Notes under the pieces: model-generated
The model's input: only the letters and a program-made list of their open reading frames with translations
Told to the model about the DNA's origin: nothing
Database searches by the model: none
Position numbers and translations under genes: made by a program
Source of the DNA: Diplosphaera chodatii
Lineage: Eukaryota > Chlorophyta > Trebouxiophyceae > Prasiolales > Stichococcaceae
Length of the DNA stretch: 64,000 nt
Assembly: GCA_032358165.1 (NCBI GenBank)
Contig: JAALGY010000061.1
Span: 1,612,001 to 1,676,000, forward strand
Reading direction: 5' to 3'
Part shown: positions 1 to 15,734 of the stretch, piece after piece
How the letters are laid out: the number at the start of each line of letters is the position of its first letter
How positions within the stretch are numbered: position 1 is the first letter of the stretch

Positions 1-1
1 A

Positions 2-169
2 ACACGCCCAGCTTCGATCTCATCGCAGGAGCTGCTGCCCATCGCGGCGTACAAGGCCGCAGTGGCAGCAGATGGCAGCAGCAGGCAAATGGACGCTGGT
101 GGACCACTGGAAGCAGACACGGCGGCAGGAAGCGGCATGAAGGGCACTGCACCACCTGAGGAGAATTGA
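2..169 (+). CDS. Possible 3'-terminal exon of a gene entering from the left
   Basis: A frame is open from base 2 to a TGA at 167-169. A plausible acceptor (TCGCAG) ends at 28, after which the frame reads ELLPIAAYKAAVAADGSS and then a small, acidic, glycine-rich tail ending PPEEN. I do not recognise the protein. The case rests only on an open frame, an acceptor and local composition, so it could be chance in GC-rich DNA. If real, the gene is convergent with the GFAT gene that ends at 1193. Confidence 0.3.
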   Translation, partial: TRPASISSQELLPIAAYKAAVAADGSSRQMDAGGPLEADTAAGSGMKGTAPPEEN

Positions 170-1192
170 GCAGTGCAGCATCGGCGCAGCGCATCTGCTG
201 ATGTCTGCACTGTGCGACTGCATTCACCGGCTGGGCGGCGTAGTACCAGACAACCGTGCATCCCAATACGTCTGCAAAGTGGGCCGTGCCCAGCAGGCGG
301 GCGGCCACCCGAGCCAACTTTCAGCACAGCACAGCCAGCATGGCACGCCCCGACCATTGTGATCAGTAGCCAGCAGTGTAGCTGTCTTCCGACTCTGCTT
401 TGCCTTAGATGGGAGGCGCCAACGTCTCCACATGCGCCTGCGTGTGTTCAGCGCTGCTGTGATGCCACAACCGTTGGGCACGGCATGCTTACTTCAGCAG
501 TTTTACTATGTGACCCGGTTGGTGTACAACAGGGGCCTTCTGAAAGCATTTTGTGGCAGGATTCTTTCCATTTCCCTGTCAGAGCCATACTAGTACAAAA
601 CGTGCAGCAAGAGCAACAGCAACGCACACAAAATGGAATGGCAATCAAGAAGTCTACCGAGAGAGGCGTCACGAAGCAAAGAGGCAATTTGCAACCAATG
701 AAACGTCTGTCAAACCATGCCAACGGGGCTCATGAATCTGTACTGCCACAGCAAACTGCTCGTCCAATCGTGGTTCGAATCCTGACTGGGATCAGTACAT
801 CGCTGGGAGCGCGTCTTTCAGGCCACCGTCGTTGTTCTGCTGCAAGCTGCGGCTGAATGCCAGCGGGCATCTTGATGCAATTTTGACCGCCGCAGCGAAA
901 ATCTCCGGCACAGTAAACCTGTCCTGCATTTGCAGCCCTGTCTGCCACCGAGGCATACTGCTTTTGCACTGGGCCTGCACCCATCTGGATCATCTGCCCC
1001 TTGCAAAACCACCGCCATAACTAGCAGGCGTTGAGCCCTTTGCTGCCATAGTCGTGTAGAGTGCTGTCGTGCCTTGATGTGTGCCTCGATGTTCATGCCA
1101 TGTTCTCCTCCTGCCGGTGCCAGCCCCAGCGCCGCAGTCATACTTCTGCCATCCGATGTGTCAGTATTTAGCTTGAGCAAAGGATGGCGTGT
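170..1192. other. Intergenic, no supported gene
   Basis: Open frames on both strands here have no recognisable motif and no consistent splice pattern. The stretch probably holds the 3' untranslated region of the minus-strand GFAT gene. A TTCGAATCC string near 773-781 resembles a tRNA T-loop, but no cloverleaf can be drawn around it. Confidence 0.5.
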
Positions 1193-5720
<4,528 letters not shown>

Positions 5721-7139
5721 CTTGCCCCGCCTGCGCCACCAGGATCAGCGCCTGCACATCGCAGAGCAAGCTGTGATGAGGCTTTAGGATGTAGCAGAGA
5801 GCTGCCTGCAACCGAGGCTGACAAGGGCTGTTTGACCTCGCCTCAGCACTTGTGGGGCAACAGGAAGTGGCCGGGCTCCCTGAACAATCACTATGTGATC
5901 AACATACTGATGTGAAGCGCGGCATCAGCCGTAAAGTTTGCACCTTGGCGCAAGTCTATCCCGACTTGACCTCCGACACCAGCAGGGCGGTGATTTGGCA
6001 GCAAAGCACCGCGCTGCTTGCAGCGAACAACGACAGCAGCTGACAGACTAACATGTAAATGCAGTCGATGAGCACGATTGCCGCACACGAGCCCGTGTTG
6101 GAACCCAAACGCATCGGCCCTTCACAAAACACAAAGGTACGCCCGGATGAGCAGTCAGCTATCGGGCCGCAACGCCAGAACGCCCCCACAGGACTGGATC
6201 AAAGCTGAGCAGAACGTATCAGTCAGCGCTTGAGAGGATTTGTGGCGTCGTGCTGATCGCCTGCACCTCTGCTCGCGGCCGCGAAACCGTGCCTATCTGC
6301 TCGCCAACAGCCCCCGCGGTGCAGCAGCAGTCGCTGACGCCTTGCAAACGGGATGTGGGCTGCCTGCTCAACGCCGAAGCCCACCTTGCGCCGGAAGCGC
6401 CGAGCCTTTTGTGCGCCGTGCGGGGCGTGCGCGTGTCGCGGGGCGACTACCGAGCCTGTTGTTTTGCCTGTCTGCTGCTGGGCATCTGCACGCTGTTGCC
6501 CTGATGATGGTTGAGGACAGTTTGAAAAGTGGCAGTGAACGGCAGGATGGGGGGTATGCACGCCAGATTGTGCTCGGCCCGGACCTGATCACGAGCACGG
6601 AAGGCGGACGGCAGGTCAAGCGCTGCCATGTGACGCCCGTACCAGCGGTGGGACCCCGACTAGACCCCAGCTAGACCCACGGTACCCCCACAACAGTCGA
6701 AAGGCGGACCCCAACCGGCGGAACTGGGGCGCCCCCTTTCCAGGCCGCCGATCGCGCCTGCCCATTATGTGCCCTCCTTCAGTACCCAGGCCAGTAGGAA
6801 GCTCGATTGGGAACTTCACCTCACGCACTTACGGGACAGACGCGTTCCGCCGGTGTGGCGTGCAGCAGATCCTTTTCCGTGGTTTCTGTCCATTTGAGCG
6901 CAGGTCAGCGTCATGCGCCATCCTCCTGCTGGATCTAGTCCGCATTGAGTGGCAGGGCTGGAGCTTGGCCTGAGGTGTCCCCTCGCTGCTGCATTCCTCC
7001 TCGTTCGAGTCCGCGCCATTCTGCTGACCCTTTCTTCGCTTGGACCGCTTCTGATACCTGCGCCTCTTCGGGGTTCGCATGGCCTTGCGCTTGCGCGTCT
7101 CTGTGACAGTCGCATAGTTGCTGGGCTCCCTGTGCAGCG
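5721..7139. other. Intergenic between divergent GFAT and spherulin-4-like genes
   Basis: About 1.4 kb between two start codons on opposite strands, so both promoters should lie here. I see no convincing TATA box. A minus-strand open frame at about 6829-7080 is very basic at one end (RRRYQKRSKRRK) and acidic after that. It has no recognisable domain or splice context, so I leave it uncalled. Confidence 0.45.
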
Positions 7140-8394
7140 ATGATGCGTTGGCTTTGTTGTGGCGCCGGCGGCGCGGCAGACGACGGGCCGCCCCCCTCGC
7201 TGCTGATCCCGGCGTACGTGTGGCCCACCGCAGACGTGTATGCTCAGCTGGCAGAGGCGGGCCCCTCGGCCATCGTGATCGTCACAGGCGGCAGCAGCGG
7301 CCCGCCGGAGCCCGGCAGCCAGCACACGGGGCTCTACCGCCAGACCTTCGGCCAGCTGGCCAAGAGCGGCGTGAATGTCGTGGGCTACGTGCACGTGGAC
7401 TACGGCCGCCGGCCCCTGCAGCAGGTGCTCGCCGCGGTGCGGGACTGGTACGCCGGCTATGGCGACCAGCTGTCCGGCATCTTCGTGGATGAGGCCCCCT
7501 GCGAGGTGCTGCTCCCACTGATGCGCAACCCTGTGCCGCCGCTATGACCCCCATCATACCGCCCCTAGATGCCGCGCAGCGCAGCTGCAGGCCTGCTGCA
7601 GGTGTCTTTCGGTGCCTCAGATAGCATCTGCTGTGTCCAGAGCAGCTGTGACGCGCACTAGCAACAGAAGCCAGTGGGCATACAGCCAAGCGGTCTTAAA
7701 ACGATATCTGCCTGCTGCCACATCAGGATCGTCACCGTGTCTGCCGCTGCAACGCAGGCTGAGGGCGGCTTCGCGGCGTACGGCGCGGCGCTGCGGCAGG
7801 CCATCAAGGCGCAGGGCCCCGAGCAGCTGGTCATCCTGAACCCGGGCGTCGGCGTCGACGCCAGCGCGGCTGCCGAGGTGCGCTCGGGCCCAAGCCCCAG
7901 CACCATCGCTTGCGATGCCCACACGATCTCGGCTCGACACTGCTGCTGAAAGTGCGCTGCGGATGGGCTGCCGTAGGCAGGGTCTGGTGCTCGCGTGGCG
8001 CGATGTCAGCCGTGCCTGCGGAATGTACTGCTGGTGGGCATGGTGACCAAGGGTGTCCAACACTGAAGGTTGCTGCTGAGCGGGGTCGTGTCCGGCGCAG
8101 GCGGACATCGTCCTCACGTTCGAGGACACCTGGGCCGGCTGGTTGGCAGAGCCGGCCAGCAGGAAGCGGGGGCGCATCACGGGGCTCGGCGGCAAACCGG
8201 CCAGGGCCGCGACCGCTGCGGCGGTGCACGCTACAGGACAGCTGTCGGCCGCGGACATCAGGGCCCAGCTGCGGCGGGCCGCGCGCTCCGGCTACTCCTT
8301 CGTGTACTTCACAGACGCGGCGCTGCCCAACCCCTGGGACCGGCTGCCGTCCTACTGGGGGGAGCTGGTGGCAGCGACCCGGACACAGCAGTAG
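7140..8394 (+). CDS. Spherulin-4 family glycoside hydrolase (GH135, Sph3-like)
   Basis: Three exons (7140-7505, 7758-7877, 8101-8394), all joined in phase 0, give 259 residues, normal for spherulin-4 proteins. Family hallmarks in order: LLIPAYVWP near the N-terminus, VVGYVHVDYGRR, the acidic IFVDE motif near residue 118, VILNPG near residue 155, and ADIVLTFED near residue 165. The Asp-Glu of VDE and the Glu of TFE match the acidic active-site residues described for fungal Sph3. Sph3 is an endo-hydrolase acting on galactosaminogalactan and is required to make it. No signal peptide is visible after MMRWLCCGAGG, so either an upstream exon is missed or the protein is not secreted classically. Either adjacent Met (7140 or 7143) could start it. 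Confidence 0.85.
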
Positions 8395-9102
8395 CGTGAG
8401 TGGCGTCAGACTTGCGCATGCCTGCTTGGCGATGCGAGTAGCGATGACAGTGGCCCTTATGTACTTGTGTGTGGTTACATCAGTAGACTCAGCAGTTAGG
8501 TGAGAGCCAGAAGCAGCGTGTCAGCTTGCATCAGGGTGTCCCTGATGCAGATTTTGAGAACATGGTATGGCCTATGCTTCAGAGCTGCAAGCTCTTGTTG
8601 TGTAGTCGTGAAGCTTAAACTGCAACCTGCAGACGAGCAGCTTCTGCAACTGTGCCGTTGCCGCTCATCAGCTGCATGACGTTCATGCTCTTGTCACACG
8701 TGATCACAATGGCACAGCGCAGATGCACCATGTTTGCCGCAACAAAGGGGTTGCAGTCAGAGACTGCACAAACCAGACGGTGTCCCCCTGGTATACCAGC
8801 AGTATTGCTTACATTGCCCTCTGTAGCCAGTTTCACTTCGCTTGCAACAAGTCCTTCAACACCTGACAACTTCGCCCGAGCAGCAGTGATGTCTACGAAT
8901 CCAGGCAGCGTATCACCACAGTTGCGGATCATCAAGTTCTGCTGTTGCACCTTAGCTATGGAACACCTGATCAAAGCCTCCAGTCTCAGTCAAACCAACT
9001 GCACCCGCGACGTGCCGAAGGACAGCCCTGGCGCCGCACCGCAGGCCGCAGCCGCCGCGGGCACAGCACACGGTGCCGCCCCCTCGTGCGCAAAGCGCCC
9101 GC
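8395..9102. other. Intergenic, converging 3' ends
   Basis: Lies between the stop of the plus-strand spherulin-4 gene and the stop of the minus-strand Cys-rich gene. No coding signal seen. Presumed 3' untranslated regions of both. Confidence 0.5.
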
Positions 9103-10350
9103 TCAGGCGGTCAGCGTGCAGGTGTTGGAGCTGCAGGTGAGGCCGAACTCGCAGCTGGCGCCGGTGGCGCAGCAGGGCAGGCCGTGCATGCCGCAGGGCA
9201 GCTCCTTGGTGGCGGAGAAGGTGGCGGAGCCGCCCTTGCCGTGGTGCTTGCCCTTGGCCGTGCGCTTCACCTTGCGGGGCTTGAAGGTCTCTGCGCAGCG
9301 GCAAGTGCACAGGTCAGCACCGCGCACTACAGTATGGGCCGTGGTTGTGGATGCGCATGCTCAGGTTGAGGAGGCAGGAGCAGTGTGGCAGCGGTGCTGC
9401 ATCACAGAGCATGCGTCGCACAGTGCCAGGTCACGGCAAAGGCGGGCCTGACCGGCCGAATTGCCTTGCAGCAGCAGCCACCACGGCTTGAAGCAAAGGC
9501 AGCGCATCATGCCAGAGGCTGCATGGGCCATCAGTCGCGTGCAGGCAGCAGGGATGCCAAATACTGCGGGTGTCCAATGGCGCACCGTCTGGGATGCACA
9601 GCGGCTGCACGCAGGAGGCTGTGTCCAGCACCTTCAGGCCCTGCTTGCACTTGGAGCCGTCTGCAGCAGCATGACACAAACCTTGCTGCGCCTGACCACA
9701 CACGTCTGTGATAGCAGTTGCCCAACAGATGGCATCTGCGCTGTGATACAGCAAGATGTGGTGCAATAGAGCAGCAATGCCAACGCTGCAATGACCACAC
9801 CGCACAGTGCAGGGCATGCCGAATGCAACAGCAAGCAACTGTGCTGGTGTGACTGCCCAACTGGGTGGTACATTCTTCAACAAGTCCGACAAGCGCCACT
9901 GCTGCACGATCAGTGGAGGACTCACTGCAGGCGAACTGCAGCGCGCCGCCGCACTTCACGCACGACGGGTTCTGCGCGGCGTCCAGGGTGCCGATCTTCA
10001 GGGTCTGGCCCGCGGGGCACACCAGGTCGCCCGGCACGTCGGCGTCGCTGCCCAGGGACAGGTCCATGCTGATGGCCCTGCAGCGAATACACAGCCGGCC
10101 GCCTGAGCCGCTTGTCGCGATGCAGCGGAGCACATCCAGCAGAGGGCAGGTCCATGAGGCGTGAGAGTACCACAGGGCGCTGCGCAGGTCCAGAAAAAGG
10201 GATTGTGGCGCACTTTGTCTGGCCGGAGCCGGGCGCATCCCGCCCCAAGATGCCGCGCAGCTTAGAGGAGGCGTGCCCGTGGACGCCGGACGCCCCCACA
10301 AGCAGCACCGCAAGGGCCAGCAGGCAGATAGTGTGGCTGCGGAAGGCCAT
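9103..10350 (-). CDS. Small secreted Cys-rich protein, copy 1
   Basis: Four exons (10214-10350, 9926-10077, 9586-9660, 9103-9290) join in frame to 183 residues. The N-terminus MAFRSHTICLLALAVLLVG is a clear signal peptide. The mature part has a CPAGQTLKIGTLDAAQNPSC block followed by CVKCGG and LQFAC, then a CxxGLxVLD/LCIP block, a Lys/Arg/His-rich stretch (FKPRKVKRTAKGKHHGKGG), and a C-terminal module CGMHGLPCCATGASCEFGLT then CSSNTC, with Cys spacing C-x6-CC-x5-C-x5-C-x4-C. The compact Cys pattern implies a disulfide-locked extracellular domain. I do not recognise the family. It is transcribed away from an Agd3-like gene 383 bp distant, and the whole pair recurs at 18.6-25.0 kb. Exons 1, 2 and 3 have the same lengths in both copies. 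Confidence 0.8.
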
Positions 10351-10733
10351 GGCGACAAGCTGTTGCTGCTGCACCTGCTGGCTGTGGCAGGGTCTGCTGC
10401 GAAGGTGCTTGGGCGGCGTAGCTTCGTAGGTATCCGACGTTTTCGGTGCGCAAACCGTGTGGGTGAGCTGCAGAGATTATCACTTGCAAGCGGGCAACTC
10501 CGCTCTTGTCAGGACTATCTGCAGGTCGGTACCTTCGGAGAACATAGGTACGGAGTCAACGTCCTGCCCGACCGAGATCTCTTACCTAACCTGGGACAGG
10601 GTCCGCTGCAGCTCCAAGATGGTGAGTGTCTCGCAACCCAGGTAGCGCTCCCACATTCCTCGTTCTACACTTGTTCCTGGTGGTGCCAAGGCAGCGGGGC
10701 GACTTCAACAAACTTGTTCAAGGGTGCGCCACC
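10351..10733. promoter_or_regulatory. Bidirectional promoter region, pair 1
   Basis: 383 bp between the start codons of the Cys-rich gene (minus) and the Agd3-like gene (plus). Both promoters and 5' leaders must fit here. The plus start sits in a strong context (GCGCCACCATGG). I see no unambiguous TATA box. The same arrangement at 19778-20178 suggests co-expression. Confidence 0.55.
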
Positions 10734-13700
10734 ATGGCCCGCAGCACCGCCCTCGCTCTGACGGCAGCCTGCTGCCTGCTGCTGGCAGCCGGGCGCGTGG
10801 CCGCCGCGCCCAAGACCGTGGCGCTCAAGACCCTGCTGCTGACCGTTCCCGGGTGAGCTCCGCCGCCGTGCACGCCGCGGGTAAACTGCAAGCCGCCGCT
10901 GCCTATCCAGGGCGCCGATAGTCGTCGCTGGGAGCAGGTCACAGACGCATGTGCACGCCACAATGCGACGATCTCGCGCGGCGGCATGCATCTATAGACT
11001 GTCTGTGCAGCACAGGATGTGTAGCAGCGTGCTGCAAGCCCAAGGCGAGGGTCCTGCTGCCTGCATACCGTCGCAGTGCATGTTGAGTGCACACGACCGA
11101 GGGACTTTTCGAGGGACTTACCAAATTGCAGGGACAGAGTTCTGCATCGGTCGTCGGGCGTTGCCATCGGCATCGTCTCTGCCCTCTTCAGTGTTGCACA
11201 AGCGACAAGTGCTGAGCCTTGACATCCGTCGTGACGTGTTGCCCTATGTGTGATGTGCAGGTCACTCGAGACCGACCACCTGGAGACGGTGCTGAAGTCG
11301 TATGGAGCTCCCTTCGAGAAGAAGGAGATCCAGTCGACAGAGATCGAGACCGGCACCACGCCCCTCAACATCAGCTCGGTGCGCTAACAGCCGATGCAAC
11401 ACGCACCGTGCGTGCACTGCATGACGAAGGACCACAGCCCTGCATTGCCTGTCAGCACCCAACACTCCTATCTACTCACATCACTGCAAAGCAGCAGCTG
11501 CTGGGCGTCTCGAGATGTCGATGCGATGCAACGCATGTATGCTGGCAAGCAGTTGTCAGACGAGAGCCAAACCTGAGTCACTACCCAAGTGTCAGAAGGC
11601 TCATTCACTCAAACCTGTGCTGTGCGCAGTACCTCACGGACGCCAACGGCAACGGCAAGTACGGCTTCATCGCCGCCATCCCCGCCAACGTCATCAACAT
11701 CTTCGGCGGCGTGCTCAGCGCCAACCAGGCATGAGCCGTGCCGCACCTGCGCAGCATCTGCATGTGAGGATCTGTCGCTGCAGCTCACCCTGCCACCCAG
11801 CTGCTTGACAACGTGAATCTGCCCGCGCAGATCTATGCCATCTACGACTACCAGGTCGCCTTCAATGTGCGCCTGGCAACCGAGAACCCGTATGTGCCCA
11901 CCTTCGGCGCTGACATCCCCGGCGGCCCGCCCGGCCTCGGGGTGAGCAATAGGGTGCAACTTAGAGAGGTCAATGCTGCACTGGTGCCAAGCTGTGCAGG
12001 CACGATCCAAGCCAGCAAGCCTTGCCCTTGCAGCAGAGGCAGCTGCGGTGGTGGGGCCTCGCTCAGTCTCACCTGCCTGATGAGATCCTTTCACTCATCG
12101 CCAGGTGGACTATTTCAACACAAACAGCCCGGCGCCGCCGGTCGTCACCGCCAAGGTGGCCACCGGCGCGCCGGTGACGACCTCCGGCGTGAAGATCGGC
12201 GCCCCCATGGACCTGACCGGCCTGTACACCGTGCCCGTCAAGATCACCAACACCACCCGCTCAAAGGTGAGAGCCGCTGCCGTCGCTCATAGTACGAAGC
12301 CTGTTGATACCAACAACCAGGTTGTCAGGCTCACAGAAGTACAGCAGCTGGCATCATGATGTGGTCTGTCATGCGGAGATGGTTAACTGATCCGGTGTCC
12401 ACGAAACAACACCAGGCTGAAGTCTGCTCTGGGGTGCCCTGCAGCCAGTGACCCAGGTGGTGACGCCGGCAGCCTACGCCGCCGGCTACACCGCTGTGAC
12501 CACCAAGTTCGACACTGGCCGCGAGCAGTTCACCGCCTTCTACCCCTGCGCCGCGTTCGCCTCCGACTGCATCCTGACCGCGCACCTGTACTACGCGTGG
12601 GGCATGCACGGCATCCTGCCCGGCGCCCGCGACTCGATGTTCTCCGTCCAGGTGCGGAACTTCGGGCCGGCTTCTTGTTCCGCCTAGTACACAGCGTGCT
12701 CTCCACGTGCCTTGGAGGCATGCAGGCACATCGTTGTCATCCGCCTCTCTGATCCACACGCCATGAGACGTCAGCATCTGAGTGATCTGCCCGTCACATT
12801 GGCGCAGATCGACGACCTGTTCCTCGCAACCGAGGAGCCATTCAACACCACCGCCAGCTACCGCATGACGGCGGCAGACTCCAAGGCGCTGGCCACCTTC
12901 GCCGCCAATGTGCCCTCCCTGCCCGCCGGCTCCAGCTTCAGGGTGTGTGTCCCCACTCTGCCACCCAGAGCTGAGCGCATGTCCTCTCAATTTCACTACC
13001 GGTGGTAATGTGTCCATGCTGGTGCTGTGCTGGCACACACGCCCACTGCGGTGGCCGTGCCACAGCGCTGCAGGCTGACACTCGCCCGCTGCCCGTCGAA
13101 CCCATGATGCTGTGTCACCGACTGGTGTGCCCTTCTTTCGTGCAGATCGAGTTCGTGTACAACAACGGCGGCTACATCGCGCAGACACAGAACGAGCAGT
13201 ACTTCAACATCTGGGACGACATCGAGCCCGCCGATACGCTGCAGACCTTCCAGAAGACGCCAGGTGACCAGAGGAGCCAGGTCCTGCTGGTGCCACCCCA
13301 TGCGACGGCGACCTGATGGCCTGCATATGAACCAGTTGTTGCATCAATGAGCACAACGCCAACGAGAACAGCGCCCCTGTATACCTCTACTTGTCGTCAG
13401 TCTTCACCAGCCCGTGATGGAGTCGATTCGTTTTGCGCACAGGCAGCGGCACGTCGCTGATGCCCTCCAACCCGGACACCTCCTGGTGGAACGCCACCCT
13501 GTGGAAGACCGACCCGCTGTACAACGAGATCGCGTTCGGCGCCAGCGGCCTGCAGTTCTTCCTGGGCCACCACACCTTCACGCACGAGAACATGAACAAC
13601 GTCACCTACAATGACGCCTTCCAGCAGATCCGGCTGAACCAGGTGCGAGACTCCCTCCCGCCGCCCCTGCGCTGCAGGTCCTCAGGCGGAGCGTCACTCA

Positions 13701-15734
13701 CGCTGCTGTGTCGTTGAGCACCAGTGCTTCTCGTGTACTGCAGCACGTGCTGATCGCTGTCCCTGCCGTGCGGTGCAGAAAGCGGCGGCGCCGTGGAACA
13801 CCACCAACGGCAAGTTCAACCGCTTCTCCCAGACCGCCATGGTCACGCCCGCCATCTCCGGCATCCGCAACGTGGACGCGCTGCAGGTGGGCTACATGCC
13901 ATGCAGTCGATACTGCTGGGCCACGCTCAGCATCTGTGACACAAGCGCACAGCTTCTTCGACTAGATGAGCGGGCCTGGTACACCGGGCGCTCCTGATGT
14001 CATAATGTGGGCGCCTGTGCAACGTGTGCCCGTGCGGCAACTGCTTTCGGTGCCTGCTGCAGGCCCTGATGGACACCGGCATCACGGCAGGCACCGGCGA
14101 CACCTCGTGGCCCCACCTGCGCAACCAGGCCAACCCGTGGCAGGCGCAGGTCCTGTCCATCGCCGAGAACGCTACCGTTGACGGTGCGCCAGCCTCCGCT
14201 TCCCCCCCTTGTCGTTTAGGAAGACTGCTGCGAGGCACGTCTGCTGTTGCAGTATCCATGCACTGCCACCAGCATGTGAGGCGCTTGAGCATCTCTGTAG
14301 TGCTGTGTATCAGTATGTCGCCTGCTCGGAGGCATCGCCGCAGGGTGCACGAGCACATCTGCCATGCAGCACGCGCTCTGCCTGCGAGAGTGCTGTCGCT
14401 CTGATTTGCGCAGGCTTCTACATCATCCCGCGCTCCCCGACAGAGGTGTACTACGACGTGTCCACCGAGAAGGTGGAGGCGCAGCTGTACAACTGGTTCT
14501 ACTGCTGCAACACCACCTCCAACCCCAACTGCCCCACCAGTGAGTCGCCACCCCACTCCCGCACCCCCCAGCAGCCAGTGCCACCCTGCTGATGTCCAGG
14601 TTGCAACCAGCGAGGCTGGCCAAGAGGCTGAACTACCGTCAATTGTGCACCCGCAGACGGCTGCGAGGCCGGCAAGCCGTTCACGGTGCCGTCCACCTGG
14701 ACCGACATCCTGAACCGGGAGCAGGCGCGCGTGATGCGGCTCATGCTGGCGCTCCGCCCCGACGGCCACATGTTCCACCAGGTGCCTACCAAAGAGATCT
14801 GCTGTGAGGTCGTGGCTCCCAGCGGGCAATGGCTTGCAGTGTCACTGCCCCTTCTCGATGAGCGCATACAATGACAGCCTCCATTGCCGCGGCACAGTAG
14901 ACAATATGACCACACCGACTCTGTATGCATGTGGTGAGCATGTGCATTTGCTTGCTGCCCGCAGGCCAACGCCCGCACCGACTCCGTACAGCCCAACAGC
15001 CTGCTGAAGCAGTGGATCACCAAGATCGTGGCCGCCTACTCCTCCAAGGTCTCCTGGCCGCTGCAGTCGCTGAAGCTGGACGACCAGCTCGCCTTTGCCA
15101 AGGTGCGCCACGAACGAACCTTGCGGTTATTGCAGCGAAGCACGTCTTGAGGAGCAGCTGTTGTGCCATGCTTGCAGTGATATGATGGGCGCTGCTTTCC
15201 GGCCTGATAGGCAGCATTGTGGGCAGCGAGCCTGCCGCCACACGCTTGTAAGCTCAAGACGCTCACCCCTGCTGATCTCCCTGCCACCGCAGAAGCGCAT
15301 CCTGCGCGACGCCTGCGCGCCGCAGTACTCCCTCACCTTCGACGACGTGTCGAAGAACGCCACGCGCTGACCGTGAGCTCCCCGGTCGGCAACTGCGATG
15401 CGGCGGTCATGATCGCATCGACCGCCGTCGCCGGCGCCAACCCCAACCCGCGGGTGAGGCCCCCTGTGGTTGTGCTTGCTGAACACAGCCTGATTGTGGC
15501 CACGACCACATGTTGCCGCTGCTGCATGTGTTGCTGTCCTGTTGTCACCGTCTGATGCAGTGTCGCCCGCTCAGCGGCATGGGCACTGCTGGCGAAGTTT
15601 GTTGATGTGCTTCCTGGTCTTCATTGCAGGTGTTGGGCACAGAGCCGCGGCTATACTCAGTGACGCTGCCGACGGCTGGTTCCAGCAAGACTCTAACGCT
15701 GGGAACCGCCACCGCGCCCATCAAGTGGGCTTAG
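10734..15734 (+). CDS. Agd3-like polysaccharide deacetylase (CE18 type), copy 1, frameshifted near the 3' end
   Basis: Sixteen exons: 10734-10852, 11261-11378, 11630-11728, 11831-11941, 12105-12266, 12445-12651, 12808-12942, 13146-13263, 13443-13642, 13779-13886, 14063-14183, 14414-14539, 14657-14781, 14965-15102, 15293-15453, 15630-15734. Signal peptide MARSTALALTAACCLLLAAG. The part to about residue 300 is probably beta-rich and carbohydrate-binding. A catalytic region follows with FVYNNGGY, FFLGHHTFTHENMNNVTY (an HxxxH metal-binding pair), AMVTPAISGIRNVDAL and GDTSWPHLRNQANPW. Would be about 717 residues if intact. Relative to copy 2 one base is missing at about 15359-15367, so the frame stops at 15368-15370 and about 60 C-terminal residues are lost. 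Intron 3 starts with GC instead of GT. Fungal Agd3 de-N-acetylates galactosaminogalactan outside the cell. Family call made from memory of motifs. Confidence 0.72.

Larger units (their letters stand above)
9103..15734. repeat. Segmental duplication, divergent-pair unit, copy 1
   Basis: Cys-rich gene (minus) plus Agd3-like gene (plus). Partner copy is 18576-24959. Orientation, gene order, intergenic length (383 versus 401 bp) and nearly all exon lengths match. Exons are strongly similar, while introns and the spacer look unrelated by eye. That implies an old duplication with selection on the coding parts. Confidence 0.85.

Noticed and set aside
760..790. GGTTCGAATCC resembling a tRNA T-arm
   Set aside because: The flanking bases do not form a five-pair T-stem, and no A-box, anticodon arm or acceptor stem can be drawn.
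6829..7080. Basic minus-strand open frame (RRRYQKRSKRRK)
   Set aside because: No domain, no splice context, and it lies in the promoter interval of the spherulin-4 gene; long frames are common by chance at this GC content.
9103..9290. Reading the Cys-rich C-terminal module as a knottin-type toxin
   Set aside because: The Cys order and spacing do not match the inhibitor cystine-knot pattern, and the context points to polymer or wall biology.
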